A stretch of 64,000 nucleotides of DNA from an uncultured Bacteroidota bacterium (GCA_902796265.1 CADBOG010000045.1:1-64000); one strand, 5' to 3'. Counted from the stretch's first letter, positions 8,727 through 17,686 are shown. A program made the numbers and translations. The notes: a model not told the origin generated them from the sequence alone.

Positions 8727-10760
8727 TTATTTGTAAAGAATGACAGGAGTTGAGGCAACAGTGTTTTGATTGACAACAGCTTGGCGGAACGCCGGCCAAT
8801 CGGTTGCATCATAAACACGCTTGTTTAACATAACCGTTTCGCCAAAGATGAACTTGTTGCCATCGATTTGGAAACCACAGCCGTAGTTGACAGCAGGAGA
8901 CACGACGCCAGGTATTTTGGCGTAGTAATCCATTGTGGTGTAGTTGCCAGGCAGGGTGATGGTTTCCTTGATGTCGACCAGACGAGAGCAACGGTCGGCA
9001 AAAGGTTGGGTACGCTCAACGAGGGTAGTGTCGAACGAGAGGTGACCCATTGCACGACGATAGAAATTGCGAGCCGAAAGAGGGATGAATATCAAAGAAT
9101 TGCCATCGAAAGTAGCGTAATTGGGGATAGAAAAAGAGTAGGTGATGCTTACTGGTTGTTCGAGATAACGATCCTCGTCGGTATGCGTGATGCTTTTGAT
9201 AGTTGCATTGGGGGCGATGCGAAGGAGCTCCTTTTCGAGGTTGCTTCGCCATTCGCTTTGACGGGCTTTGAAGACACCACGAACGGCAGCATCGCTCTGA
9301 CCTTCGGCCGTGATGGTCAAAGAGCCCTCAAGAGTACCATCCTTTTTGATTTTTGTGTTGCCAAAGATGCGGACATAGTGTTTTTCGGCAGGCGAGACAG
9401 GAGTTTCCATCAGGTCGGCACCATTAGGCAATCCCATCAGGTATCCCTGCTGCTGTTCGGCGCTGCTCCACAACTCTCTGACACCAGGCACCCATGTGGG
9501 GTCGAGCAACTCATATTGACCATTGCGGTGTTGAACAACACAGACACTATGGTTGAATTGGTCGGCAGGAATGCGGTCGATGCGCTCATGAGCCATAGTC
9601 ATAGCGGCATAGCTCTTGAAACCAGCGGCGCGAAGCATGGCAACCAGCATGCCGGCCTTGTCCTTGCAGACACCGCATCGGTCGGTGAAGTTCATTTCGG
9701 CGTTGTGGAGAGTATAGCCTTCGCCTTCGCCCATCGAGATGCCACAATAGCGGATGTTGTCGGCCACCCAATGGGTGAGGATGCTAATGCTGTCTTGTTC
9801 GCTCTTGGCAGGTTGGAGAAGTTCACGCACCTTGGCTGTGACCTCAGGAGTGCTCTTGAAACTGCCGTAATCCTCGTTGACGCCATAAAACCACATCGAC
9901 TTCGACTCCCAATTGGGGGCAGTACTCAGCAAAAGCTTGCATTGCATGTCATTGTCGGCCAATGCTGCAGGTTCATGCTTAAGAGGCTCGATATCGTGAC
10001 GGCGGAATGTGTAGACGGTGCGGTCGCCGTTGACGGAAGAGTCGATAGAGACGTTAGTAAAATCGTTGTAGAAGCTGAAGCGTAGCTTTTTAGAAGTCAG
10101 CACATCGACACTATAGACCTTCTCCACGATTGGTTGGTCGCTCCAGAAAGGAACAATGTCGTAGAAATGGCCACGCATTGGTGGAATGTAGCGGCTGTCG
10201 TCATCTTTGAGAAGAGCGTATGTGTAACCCTTGCGGTAGGTCCAAATCTCGACCTCGTCGCGAGGGTCGAGATGGCCAACCTCAACCATTTTTTGCGAAG
10301 CACCCCAGTAAATCATGCGTGCAGGAGCGATATAGTCATATACCTTGCTGATTTTTTTGTTGGCTTTTGAAATCTGCATTACCGAGGAACCTTGCTGTTT
10401 CTTCAAACTGCTGGAAGTAATGTCGGTGATAGACTTGTAGAGAGAAACGGTATCGGTCTTGCCAGAATAGTAGCGATGTACAAGAACTTTGCGAATCTCG
10501 ACGTAAGCCGACAGAGGGTCGTAATCCATCTTCACGACATTATTGTCGCTACAACCCTTGTAGTCAGCCATGTAGATACGCCTGTGTTGATAAACATGAC
10601 TAAGGCCTGATTCCTCCATGACAACTCTTGTGGAGTCAAAAATAGTCACCTGATGGGCGTCTTTGTATTTGGTCTTGTCAGGAATCCTTTCGCTTTGTTG
10701 CGCTGAACATACAAATACGGCAGCAAGCAACGCAACAACTGTTGAAAAACGTTTAAGCAT
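8727..10760 (-). CDS. exported DUF3857 / transglutaminase-domain protein
   Basis: 677 residues with a signal peptide (MLKRFSTVVALLAAVFVCSAQ). The N-terminal DUF3857 region spans about 60-230. The transglutaminase core has all hallmark residues: RCGVCKDKAGML with Cys at about 365, FNHSVCVV with His at about 404, and LLDPTW with Asp at about 419. A C-terminal beta-rich domain (DUF2569/DUF3858-like in position, not assigned) follows. Proteins of this build are common in Bacteroidota, are exported, and are mostly uncharacterised; activity as a cross-linking enzyme or protease-like hydrolase is family inference. It leads a two-gene run with the 7215-8708 paralogue. Confidence 0.85.
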   Translation of the reverse strand: MLKRFSTVVALLAAVFVCSAQQSERIPDKTKYKDAHQVTIFDSTRVVMEESGLSHVYQHRRIYMADYKGCSDNNVVKMDYDPLSAYVEIRKVLVHRYYSGKTDTVSLYKSITDITSSSLKKQQGSSVMQISKANKKISKVYDYIAPARMIYWGASQKMVEVGHLDPRDEVEIWTYRKGYTYALLKDDDSRYIPPMRGHFYDIVPFWSDQPIVEKVYSVDVLTSKKLRFSFYNDFTNVSIDSSVNGDRTVYTFRRHDIEPLKHEPAALADNDMQCKLLLSTAPNWESKSMWFYGVNEDYGSFKSTPEVTAKVRELLQPAKSEQDSISILTHWVADNIRYCGISMGEGEGYTLHNAEMNFTDRCGVCKDKAGMLVAMLRAAGFKSYAAMTMAHERIDRIPADQFNHSVCVVQHRNGQYELLDPTWVPGVRELWSSAEQQQGYLMGLPNGADLMETPVSPAEKHYVRIFGNTKIKKDGTLEGSLTITAEGQSDAAVRGVFKARQSEWRSNLEKELLRIAPNATIKSITHTDEDRYLEQPVSITYSFSIPNYATFDGNSLIFIPLSARNFYRRAMGHLSFDTTLVERTQPFADRCSRLVDIKETITLPGNYTTMDYYAKIPGVVSPAVNYGCGFQIDGNKFIFGETVMLNKRVYDATDWPAFRQAVVNQNTVASTPVILYK

Positions 10761-10838
10761 GTGATTTATAGTTTTTTTATTGTTATTTCGATAAGGGTTT
10801 AAGGTCTTGAACTTAGTATAGAATTATGAAGTTGGAAT

Positions 10839-10893
10839 AAGTTAGAGTAAAGTTAGACTTAAGTTAGAGTTAGGTTAGAGTTACATTAGAGTT
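10839..10893. repeat. 11-bp tandem repeat array A, five units (AAGTTAGAGTT family)
   Basis: Units at 10839-10849, 10850-10860, 10861-10871, 10872-10882 and 10883-10893, namely AAGTTAGAGTA, AAGTTAGACTT, AAGTTAGAGTT, AGGTTAGAGTT and ACATTAGAGTT, then GG. The same unit forms arrays at 35637-35680 (inverted) and 58989-59043. The stop codon of the DUF4105 gene (TAA at 10870-10872, minus strand) lies inside the array. Confidence 0.9.
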
Positions 10894-12051
10894 GGTGATA
10901 TGTTTAAGCCTCACGGAAAGACGAATCAAAATGATCAGCACAATCGGCAAAACAGCACCATTGAAGTGCTGCGGCCAAAATGTCCAACCGACAATAAGCA
11001 CGAGCAATATGGCAATCATAGGTAGGCAGTCGGCCTTTCGCGGTTTACGGAGTCGCAACAACGGCCATATTAGCAACGGGTTGGCCCACAGCAAGTTCAT
11101 GTTCCATTTAGTACACCAATGGTCGCTGCCAAACCACAAGAATAGCAACAGCAGCGAAATAAAAGAAGCCAAGAAGAAAACAGTTCCATCGAGCCAATAG
11201 AGCCGCCACCCACGTTTTTCGGCATAGAGAGACAAAACAGCCACAAGAGCAAAAATCAGCCACATAACAAGAGTAGGAGAGATGCCCTTTGCCAAAGGAG
11301 TACGATTGTCGGTAAGGAGTTGGCTTTCTTCTTGAGCCACACGGCTTCCGTCGGTAAACAGAACAGAGTCGTACTGAGACATCATCTCCATCGGTATGAA
11401 ACGCATACGTCTGGCATCCAGCCATCTGTCGCAGCGAGCGCCAAGCAGAATGTCAACACCAAGCTGCCACCAGGGCATGGATACATTATATTTATAGAGC
11501 AAGTCGCGATAAGTAACCTTTTCTGTTTGGGCTTTTCCCACAACCATATTCCTTTCCAGAAGAGCTATCTCGATCATGTCGTCGACCCTTGTTGCACAAT
11601 TGTCGCGGAAGAAATCATATTTATAGTACTTATTTTCGGGGAGAGCATTCTCCATCAGAAGGCTGAAAAGACGACAACATTCCTCATTTGTCAGGTTCAA
11701 GCGTTGCTCGAAAACAGCACGCCCATAGTACTCATATTCAAACATAAAATTTCTATACGACTGAACCGCAAGACAATAGTCGAGAGTGCCGCGAGAGAAT
11801 TTGAAGTAGAAACCCTTGACATCGAAGTCAAAGATTCCATAGTTGAAAACCAAGTCGATATCATTAGCCGTATCGCACACACGCAAAGCACTATGACCGA
11901 AGCACTCGTAGAATTCGTTACCAGGTCCACAAGTAATAATGCTGGCATAGGCATAAGGGCTAAGATGCAACTCTTGACGAGCATGCAGTTTAGTGGGCAA
12001 CGCCATCAACGTCACAAGTAAAAATAATGATATGAAATACAGTTTCTTCAT
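10870..12051 (-). CDS. DUF4105 (Lnb N-terminal-like) membrane protein
   Basis: About 393 residues. The start is the ATG at 12051 (MKKLYFISLFLLVTL), which begins a signal peptide; an ATG at 12081 is further upstream but overlaps the -7 box at 12078-12086. The periplasmic N-terminal domain carries features of DUF4105: TCGPGNEFYECFGHSALRV, FNYGIFDFD and the FFRDNCATRVDD block with conserved His and Cys. Four to five membrane helices follow (about 265-385). Family members are often found next to lipoprotein or peptidoglycan genes; the function is not established. The final residues (about NSNVTLT) and the stop codon come from the 11-bp tandem repeat, so the C-terminal tail has been rewritten by the repeat. 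Confidence 0.8.
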   Translation of the reverse strand: MKKLYFISLFLLVTLMALPTKLHARQELHLSPYAYASIITCGPGNEFYECFGHSALRVCDTANDIDLVFNYGIFDFDVKGFYFKFSRGTLDYCLAVQSYRNFMFEYEYYGRAVFEQRLNLTNEECCRLFSLLMENALPENKYYKYDFFRDNCATRVDDMIEIALLERNMVVGKAQTEKVTYRDLLYKYNVSMPWWQLGVDILLGARCDRWLDARRMRFIPMEMMSQYDSVLFTDGSRVAQEESQLLTDNRTPLAKGISPTLVMWLIFALVAVLSLYAEKRGWRLYWLDGTVFFLASFISLLLLFLWFGSDHWCTKWNMNLLWANPLLIWPLLRLRKPRKADCLPMIAILLVLIVGWTFWPQHFNGAVLPIVLIILIRLSVRLKHITNSNVTLT

Positions 12052-12077
12052 ATTTTTTGCAACACAATAATCACTTT

Positions 12078-12086
12078 GCAAAAATA
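12078..12086 (-). promoter_or_regulatory. -7 box for the DUF4105 gene
   Basis: The minus strand reads TATTTTTGC (TAnnTTTG), 26 bases before the ATG at 12051. It is divergent from the apt promoter at 12139. Confidence 0.55.
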
Positions 12087-12138
12087 ACCATTTATTTTCA
12101 ATTCTGCCCCAATTTCTATCCCATAAAAAATAATTTCG

Positions 12139-12147
12139 TATATTTGC
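12139..12147 (+). promoter_or_regulatory. -7 box for apt
   Basis: TATATTTGC matches TAnnTTTG, 42 bases before the apt ATG at 12190. No clear -33 element. Confidence 0.6.
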
Positions 12148-12189
12148 ACTCTAAACATTTAATCAATCAAACAGTTAAACAACCGAACA

Positions 12190-12765
12190 ATGAACTATTT
12201 AGAAGTAATAAACCACTATCCCGATTTCCCTAAACCAGGCATAGATTTCATAGATATCATACCATTTCTATCGAACAAGGAAGCATTCTCACAACTCATA
12301 TCCGATATTGACCAAAACACACATACTCCAAACATCATTACCGTTGAAGCTCGTGGGTTCCTATTTGCCGCACCTCTATTGACGCAATCGAAACAGGTTC
12401 AGAATATTATCCCCATACGCAAGAAAGGAAAGCTCCCTTACGCAGAAGGCGATCTTCGTAAGGTTGACATAATGAAGGAATATGGAGCCGACCAAGTGTT
12501 CTACCGCCTCTCGGACATTGCGGCAGGAAAACCGGAAGGGGACACCTTTTATCTGACTTTCTTCGATGATGTTTTGGCAACTGGAGGCACGGCTATTGGC
12601 ATCGCCGAAGCCCTCAACAAAGAAAAAATAATACTTGATGGCAAAGAGTATAAGGTGAAGGTACGCGAGTTTATTTTCCTCGTTGAATTTCCCGATCTAT
12701 ACGATCATGAAAGAATCAATTCCATAGCTCCAGTAAAATCATTTGTCAAGATAGCAGGCGAATAG
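12190..12765 (+). CDS. apt: adenine phosphoribosyltransferase-type enzyme
   Basis: 191 residues of the type I phosphoribosyltransferase fold. The N-terminus FPKPGIDFIDIIPFL matches the Apt hood region (xxPxPGIxFxDI). The segment EARGFLFAAPL is the adenine-site signature. PIRKKGKLP is the flexible PRPP loop, and FFDDVLATGGTAIG is the PRPP-binding motif with the two acidic residues. Apt salvages adenine with PRPP to AMP in the cytoplasm. It appears to be a single-gene unit with its own -7 box and the bidirectional terminator at 12828-12866. Confidence 0.9.
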   Translation: MNYLEVINHYPDFPKPGIDFIDIIPFLSNKEAFSQLISDIDQNTHTPNIITVEARGFLFAAPLLTQSKQVQNIIPIRKKGKLPYAEGDLRKVDIMKEYGADQVFYRLSDIAAGKPEGDTFYLTFFDDVLATGGTAIGIAEALNKEKIILDGKEYKVKVREFIFLVEFPDLYDHERINSIAPVKSFVKIAGE

Positions 12766-12827
12766 ATGAATATAGTTCGTGATTGACTATGAACTTATAG
12801 GTTATCATTTTTTGGTTGCCAAATAAC

Positions 12828-12866
12828 AAAAAAAATCCCACATCTTTTGATGTGGGATTTTTTTTT
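12828..12866. terminator. bidirectional Rho-independent terminator between apt and the HU gene
   Basis: ATCCCACATC (12835-12844) pairs perfectly with GATGTGGGAT (12849-12858) around a TTTT loop. An eight-A run lies on the left and a nine-T run on the right, so it works for both convergent genes. Confidence 0.95.
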
Positions 12867-12883
12867 ATTAATGCGTAAAATGC

Positions 12884-13168
12884 TTATTTTACGTTGTCTT
12901 TAACCTCGTTGAGGAAAGTCTTGGCGGGTTTGAAAGCGGGGATGTTGTGAGCAGGAACAATAACAGAAGTGTTCTTGCTGATGTTACGACCAGTCTTCTC
13001 TGCGCGGCGCTTGATAATGAAGCTACCGAAACCTCTCAGGTAAACATTCTCTCCACTAATCATGGCATCCTTAACGGTGGTCATGAACTCTTCTACTACG
13101 GCCAGAACGGCTACTTTCTCAATACCGGTTTTGTCGGAAATTGAAGCTACGATTTCAGCTTTTGTCAT
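12884..13168 (-). CDS. HU/IHF-family nucleoid DNA-binding protein
   Basis: 94 residues, the usual HU length. The N-terminal helices (MTKAEIVASISDKTG, then AVVEEFMTTVKDAM) are followed by the strand signature VYLRGFGSFIIKRRAEKTGRN, split here as VYLRGFGSF and KRRAEKTGRN. The DNA-contacting arm contains IPAFKPAKTF with the intercalating proline. It binds and bends DNA as a dimer and organises the nucleoid. Bacteroidota carry several HU paralogues, so I give no specific symbol. It has its own -7 box at 13227-13235. Confidence 0.92.
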   Translation of the reverse strand: MTKAEIVASISDKTGIEKVAVLAVVEEFMTTVKDAMISGENVYLRGFGSFIIKRRAEKTGRNISKNTSVIVPAHNIPAFKPAKTFLNEVKDNVK

Positions 13169-13226
13169 AATTTTTTGTGTTTTTTTGATTGTTTATTTTT
13201 ATATGTATGTTTCACGTTTTGAGAAT

Positions 13227-13235
13227 GCAAAATTA
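13227..13235 (-). promoter_or_regulatory. -7 box for the HU gene
   Basis: The minus strand reads TAATTTTGC (TAnnTTTG), 58 bases before the ATG at 13168. Confidence 0.6.
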
Positions 13236-13672
13236 CGAAAAAAAATAAAAATTGGTAAAAAAATGATTCTTTTTTCAAAAATTTTTATTCACCCAAGGAG
13301 AAGTTTTTGCATATCTTGCTGACAATCAATATTGTTAAAAACTTGTTGATTTCCTTATTTTCTGATATATAGTGTTTTTCACTCATCATTATTGTTCCAC
13401 AATTGAGTCTCAAAAATGAAAATTGAGAATCAAAAATGACAACAAATAATAATTTCGATAAGGGTCAAAGAAGAATGCTTTAGAGTATGATAGGTTATAA
13501 TATATGGTAGCAGATTGAAGTTTAAAGAAAGGTGAAAAAAACAACAATATGAGTTGTCAATACCCATACAACAATCAGTTATTCAGGTAATAATAGACGC
13601 ACAAACATTTTATTAACATAGTGAGGTTAAGAACTTTATTTGTGGCATTATATCATTTGTAGTAATTTTGCA
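13236..13672. other. AT-rich intergenic region with no gene recognised
   Basis: Between the HU promoter and the nrdD promoter. It is AT-rich with stops in all frames at short intervals, and I see no tRNA, terminator or repeat array. Two imperfect CAAAAATGA words occur near 13412 and 13431. Confidence 0.5.
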
Positions 13673-13681
13673 AACACAAAA
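13673..13681 (+). promoter_or_regulatory. -7 box for the nrdDG transcript
   Basis: TAATTTTGC matches TAnnTTTG and would start transcription a few bases downstream, just ahead of the riboswitch. A TTTG at 13639-13642 is too far away (30 bases) to be a standard -33 element. Confidence 0.6.
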
Positions 13682-13699
13682 ATCACTTATTAATGGCTG

Positions 13700-13820
13700 T
13701 CAACGCATCGTCTCCCATTCAAAGTGAGCACTTTGGAAATAGATTGACGAGAAGGGGAATCGCGTGAAAATCGCGAGCTGACGCGCAACTGTGATTAAGC
13801 CAGATTACCTGTCTCGTCAA
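13700..13820 (+). promoter_or_regulatory. cobalamin (B12) riboswitch upstream of nrdD
   Basis: The conserved core is readable: GGGGAATCGCGTGAAAATCG (13754-13773), then AGCTGACGCGCAACTGTGA, then the B12 box AAGCCAGATTACCTG ending near 13812. GACGAG (13746-13751) can pair with CTCGTC (13813-13818) to close the core. In family terms this matches the cobalamin aptamer (G-GAA, GGTGAAAATCC-like, GCAACTGT, AGCC-AG--ACCTG). It lies 43 bases before the nrdD ATG. Cobalamin binding would be expected to lower nrdDG expression. The 5' boundary is approximate. Confidence 0.88.
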
Positions 13821-13862
13821 ATACATATAAAATTCTTTCGCGTAACAAAGAAAAAAACATCG

Positions 13863-15956
13863 ATGGAAACAAGTTTGCTAACAATCACAAAGCGAGATGG
13901 CATTGCCGAACGCTTTTCGCTTGACAAAATCATGAATGCCATCATAAAGGCATTCAACTCGGTAGAGAAACCCATTGACCTTGGGACCCTCTCGAGCATC
14001 CTCTCGCACCTTGACATCCACAACGGCATCACGGTGGAGGAAATCCAGAACCAGGTAGAGGTTGCCCTCATGAAAGAAGGCCAATACGAGGTAGCAAAGA
14101 GTTTTATGCTCTATCGCCAACGCCATACCGAAGACCGCGAGACAATGGAAAAACTTCGTTTCCTGGCCGACTATTGTGAGGCAGCCAATGCAGCAACAGG
14201 CTCAAAATACGACGCCAACGCCAACGTTGAACACAAGAATATAGCTACGCTTATTGGCGAATTGCCAAAATCGAGTTTTATCCGCCTTAACCGTCGTCTG
14301 CTCACCGACCGCATAAAGGTGATGTTCGGCAAAGAGCTGGCAGACAGATATATCGACTTGCTGACCCATCATTTTATTTATAAGAACGACGAAACATCGC
14401 TTGCAAACTACTGCGCAAGTATCACGATGTATCCTTGGCTACTGAGCGGAACAGCATCTATAGGCGGTAATTCGACGGCACCCACCAACCTAAAGTCTTT
14501 CTGTGGTGGTTTTGTCAATATGGTTTTCATGGTTAGCAGCATGCTTAGTGGTGCCTGTGCCACACCTGAGTTCCTGATGTACCTCAACTATTTCATTGGA
14601 AAGGATTACGGAAAGGACTACTATACTCACGCTGACGATGTTGTCGACCTCAGCCTTAAACGCCGTACCCTCGACAAAGTCATCACCGACTGCTTCGAAC
14701 AGATAGTATATACACTTAACCAACCTACAGGCGCCCGCAACTATCAGGCAGTTTTTTGGAATATAGCATATTACGACAAGCCCTATTTCGAAAGTCTTTT
14801 TGGCGAATTCCGTTTTCCCGATGGTAGTGAACCCGATTGGGAAGGTCTTAAGTGGCTGCAGAAGAGGTTTATGCGTTGGTTTAATCAAGAACGTACCAAG
14901 GCAGTTCTCACTTTCCCCGTAGAGACAATGGCATTGCTCAGCAAGGACGGTGAGATGGTCGACCAAGAGATGGCAGAATTTACAGCCGAGATGTATGCTG
15001 CAGGTCACAGCTTCTTCACTTATATGAGTGACAATGCCGACTCCCTTAGCAGCTGTTGCCGCCTCCGCAACGAGATTACAGACAATGGGTTTAGCTATAC
15101 ACTTGGTGCAGGAGGAGTTTCGACAGGTTCAAAGAGCGTGTTGACAATAAACCTCAACCGATGCATACAGTATGCCGTAAACAACGGCAAAGACTATAAG
15201 GAGTTCCTGACCGATATAATAGACCTTTGCCACAAAGTTCAATTGGCATATAACGAGAATCTGAAAGAGCTTGCAAGTCACGGAATGCTGCCTCTCTTCG
15301 ATGCCGGATACATCAACATTAACCGCCAGTACCTCACGATTGGAGTTAATGGATTGGTTGAAGCTGCAGAATTTATGGGATTGACTATCAACGATAATCC
15401 CAACTACAAAAACTTTGTCCAAACCGTACTTGGATTAGTTGAAAAGAAGAATAAGGAATACAGGACAAAAGAGGTGATGTTCAACTGCGAGATGATTCCT
15501 GCCGAGAATGTTGGCGTCAAGCATGCCAAATGGGATCGCGAAGATGGCTACTTTGTGCCTCGCGACTGCTACAATAGCTATTTCTATATTGTAGAAGACC
15601 CCTCGATTTCGGTTCTCGAGAAGTTCCGCCTACATGGTGCGCCATATATTGAACACCTTACTGGCGGTAGCGCACTACATTGCAATCTTGAAGAGCACCT
15701 GACTCAGGAGCAATATCTGCACTTACTCCATGTTGCAGCAAAAGAGGGATGCAATTACTTCACTTTCAACATTCCAAACACTATCTGCAACGATTGCGGC
15801 CATATTGATAAACGCTATTTGAAGGAGTGCCCTGTTTGCCATTCATCTAATGTTGACTACATGACACGTATAATTGGCTATCTGAAGAGAGTCAGTAACT
15901 TCTCTATGCCTCGTCAGCAGGAAGCTGCCCGACGCCATTATGCAACAATGGAATAA
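13863..15956 (+). CDS. nrdD: anaerobic ribonucleoside-triphosphate reductase (class III, large subunit)
   Basis: 697 residues. The ATG at 13863 (METSLLTITKRDG) is chosen; an in-frame GTG at 13791 lies inside the riboswitch and is not used. The N-terminal ATP-cone (residues about 5-95, KRDGIAERFSLDKIMNAI) is the allosteric domain. The catalytic domain follows. Near the C-terminus are a four-cysteine zinc site (CNDCGHIDKRYLKECPVC, with both CxxC pairs) and the glycyl-radical segment TRIIGYL with the radical Gly at about 672. It reduces NTPs to dNTPs without oxygen after activation by NrdG, encoded 59 bases downstream. Control by the cobalamin riboswitch implies that a B12-dependent class II reductase exists elsewhere in the genome. 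Confidence 0.95.
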   Translation: METSLLTITKRDGIAERFSLDKIMNAIIKAFNSVEKPIDLGTLSSILSHLDIHNGITVEEIQNQVEVALMKEGQYEVAKSFMLYRQRHTEDRETMEKLRFLADYCEAANAATGSKYDANANVEHKNIATLIGELPKSSFIRLNRRLLTDRIKVMFGKELADRYIDLLTHHFIYKNDETSLANYCASITMYPWLLSGTASIGGNSTAPTNLKSFCGGFVNMVFMVSSMLSGACATPEFLMYLNYFIGKDYGKDYYTHADDVVDLSLKRRTLDKVITDCFEQIVYTLNQPTGARNYQAVFWNIAYYDKPYFESLFGEFRFPDGSEPDWEGLKWLQKRFMRWFNQERTKAVLTFPVETMALLSKDGEMVDQEMAEFTAEMYAAGHSFFTYMSDNADSLSSCCRLRNEITDNGFSYTLGAGGVSTGSKSVLTINLNRCIQYAVNNGKDYKEFLTDIIDLCHKVQLAYNENLKELASHGMLPLFDAGYININRQYLTIGVNGLVEAAEFMGLTINDNPNYKNFVQTVLGLVEKKNKEYRTKEVMFNCEMIPAENVGVKHAKWDREDGYFVPRDCYNSYFYIVEDPSISVLEKFRLHGAPYIEHLTGGSALHCNLEEHLTQEQYLHLLHVAAKEGCNYFTFNIPNTICNDCGHIDKRYLKECPVCHSSNVDYMTRIIGYLKRVSNFSMPRQQEAARRHYATME

Positions 15957-16015
15957 TCGGACAAACAATAATCGTAATACATCCAATTCTTTAAATCCCA
16001 AACACCAAATCAATC

Positions 16016-16489
16016 TTGCTCAAGTATTTAAATAGTGACGTTGTTTTTCAGGAGATTCCTGGTGAGGTATCCTTAGCAATAAATATCACAGGATGCCCAT
16101 GCCGTTGTCCTGGGTGCCATTCGCAGTACTTATGGAGGGACATAGGCGAGCCTCTCACGGAGGATGCTCTTGACAAGATGATTGACCACCAACACCAAAA
16201 CATCACATGTGTCGCTTTGATGGGCGGAGATGCCATTCCTGCCGAAATAGACCGTTTGATGAGCCACCTGCGCAAGAGTTATCCAAAACTCCATACAGCG
16301 TGGTACAGTGGTCGAACCACACTCTCTCCGGCCGCAGACCTTGACAATTTTGATTATATAAAACTAGGGCCATACCTAAAACATCTTGGTCCTTTGAAGA
16401 ACCGTAATACCAATCAGCGCCTCTATCGAGTAAACCATGGTAAGATGCAAGATATGACATCAAAATTTTGGGGTGCAAAGGGTAGTTGA
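16016..16489 (+). CDS. nrdG: anaerobic ribonucleotide reductase-activating protein (radical SAM)
   Basis: 157 residues. The start is TTG at 16016 (giving MLKYLNSDVVFQEIPGEV, matching the usual NrdG N-terminus); a stop in frame at 15992 and the absence of any nearby ATG leave little choice. The motif GCPCRCPGCHS holds the CxxxCxxC cluster that binds the 4Fe-4S centre, and GGDA is the SAM-contact motif. NrdG cleaves S-adenosylmethionine to make the glycyl radical on NrdD. It is downstream of nrdD on the same strand and surely in the same B12-controlled transcript. Confidence 0.93.
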   Translation: MLKYLNSDVVFQEIPGEVSLAINITGCPCRCPGCHSQYLWRDIGEPLTEDALDKMIDHQHQNITCVALMGGDAIPAEIDRLMSHLRKSYPKLHTAWYSGRTTLSPAADLDNFDYIKLGPYLKHLGPLKNRNTNQRLYRVNHGKMQDMTSKFWGAKGS

Positions 16490-16645
16490 TAAAATAATGT
16501 TTCATAAATCGGTACAAATTTGTTGAGTAACTATTATAAACCGTATTAAAGAGTGCAATATTTTGATATTCGAAATGTTATATATTGTCACCTTATCTAA
16601 CAATTTAAGTTCTTAAAACTCACAACAATTTAACATAAACATGCT

Positions 16646-17686
16646 ATGAAACGTGGATTTGGCAGTGACAATCACTCCGGGATCAGTCCTGAAATAATGA
16701 AAGCAATTGCCGACGCCAATGTAGAACATGCTTTGGCATACGGAGACGATGAATATTGTGCCCATGCAGTAGAAATGTTCAAACAGGTTTTCGGACAACA
16801 GGCATCTGTTTATTTTGTATTTAATGGCACAGGAGCAAATGTTCTCTGCATAGATGCAATGTGTCTTTCACATCATGCCGTTGTATGTTCAGATACTGCC
16901 CATATTCATGTAGACGAATGTGGTGCACCCCAGAGAATCGTAGGATGTAAACTCCTTACAGTACCCACACCCGACGGCAAACTTACACCCGAACTGGTTC
17001 GCACACAACTTCATGGCTTTGGATTCGAACACCATTCTCAACCGCGTGCCATATCTATTGCCCAGAGCACAGAGTTGGGAACCCTTTACACTCTTGATGA
17101 AATACGTGCACTCGCAGAGCTAGCTCACAACTATAACATGTATCTCCACATGGATGGTGCAAGACTTGCCAATGCTGCAGTAGCTCTTGGATGCTCATTT
17201 CGTGAAATGACAACCGATTGCGGAGTCGATTGCCTTTCCTTTGGAGGAACAAAGAATGGTCTCCTTATGGGAGAATCAGCTGTAATCCTCAATCCCGTAC
17301 TCGACCAGGAATTGAAGTATAGACGTAAGCAGATGGGGCAGCTATGTTCAAAAATGCGTTTCATGGCGGCTCAATTCGAGGCGTATCTCTCCGAGAAAGA
17401 GGGAGAACCCCTATGGCGTCGAAACGCAGAGCACAGCAACCGTATGGCGAAGCTTCTTTTTGAAGAGGTAAGTAAGGTGGATTGTGTCAAAGTGATGTAT
17501 CCCGTTCAAGTTAATAGCGTCTTTGTCCAGTTGCCACGTGAAATATGGACGGCTTTGCAGAATGATTATTTCTTTTACGACTGGGATATTGATGCCAATG
17601 TGGTGCGCTGGATGTGTTCTTTTGACACAACCGAAGAAGATATTCATAACTTTGTTGCAGCTCTCAGAAACAAATGTTTATTGTAA
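16646..17686 (+). CDS. ltaE: low-specificity L-threonine aldolase
   Basis: 346 residues, a PLP enzyme of fold type I. It starts MKRGFGSDNHSGISPEIM, which matches the family's N-terminal D/SDN. The cofactor site shows HMDGARLANA (the Asp that contacts the pyridine nitrogen) and SFGGTKNG with the Schiff-base lysine. It splits L-threonine or L-allo-threonine to glycine and acetaldehyde, feeding glycine and one-carbon metabolism. It lies 156 bases after nrdG and ends before the bidirectional terminator at 17717-17757. Whether it shares the riboswitch transcript is unclear. Confidence 0.9.
   Translation: MKRGFGSDNHSGISPEIMKAIADANVEHALAYGDDEYCAHAVEMFKQVFGQQASVYFVFNGTGANVLCIDAMCLSHHAVVCSDTAHIHVDECGAPQRIVGCKLLTVPTPDGKLTPELVRTQLHGFGFEHHSQPRAISIAQSTELGTLYTLDEIRALAELAHNYNMYLHMDGARLANAAVALGCSFREMTTDCGVDCLSFGGTKNGLLMGESAVILNPVLDQELKYRRKQMGQLCSKMRFMAAQFEAYLSEKEGEPLWRRNAEHSNRMAKLLFEEVSKVDCVKVMYPVQVNSVFVQLPREIWTALQNDYFFYDWDIDANVVRWMCSFDTTEEDIHNFVAALRNKCLL

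Noticed and set aside
8868..10085. 405-residue open frame on the plus strand antisense to the transglutaminase gene
   Set aside because: It is the opposite strand of a gene with clear domains, has no signal or domain of its own, and arises from GC-biased codon use.
13791..13862. GTG at 13791 as start of nrdD
   Set aside because: It lies inside the conserved part of the cobalamin riboswitch; the ATG at 13863 matches the family N-terminus.
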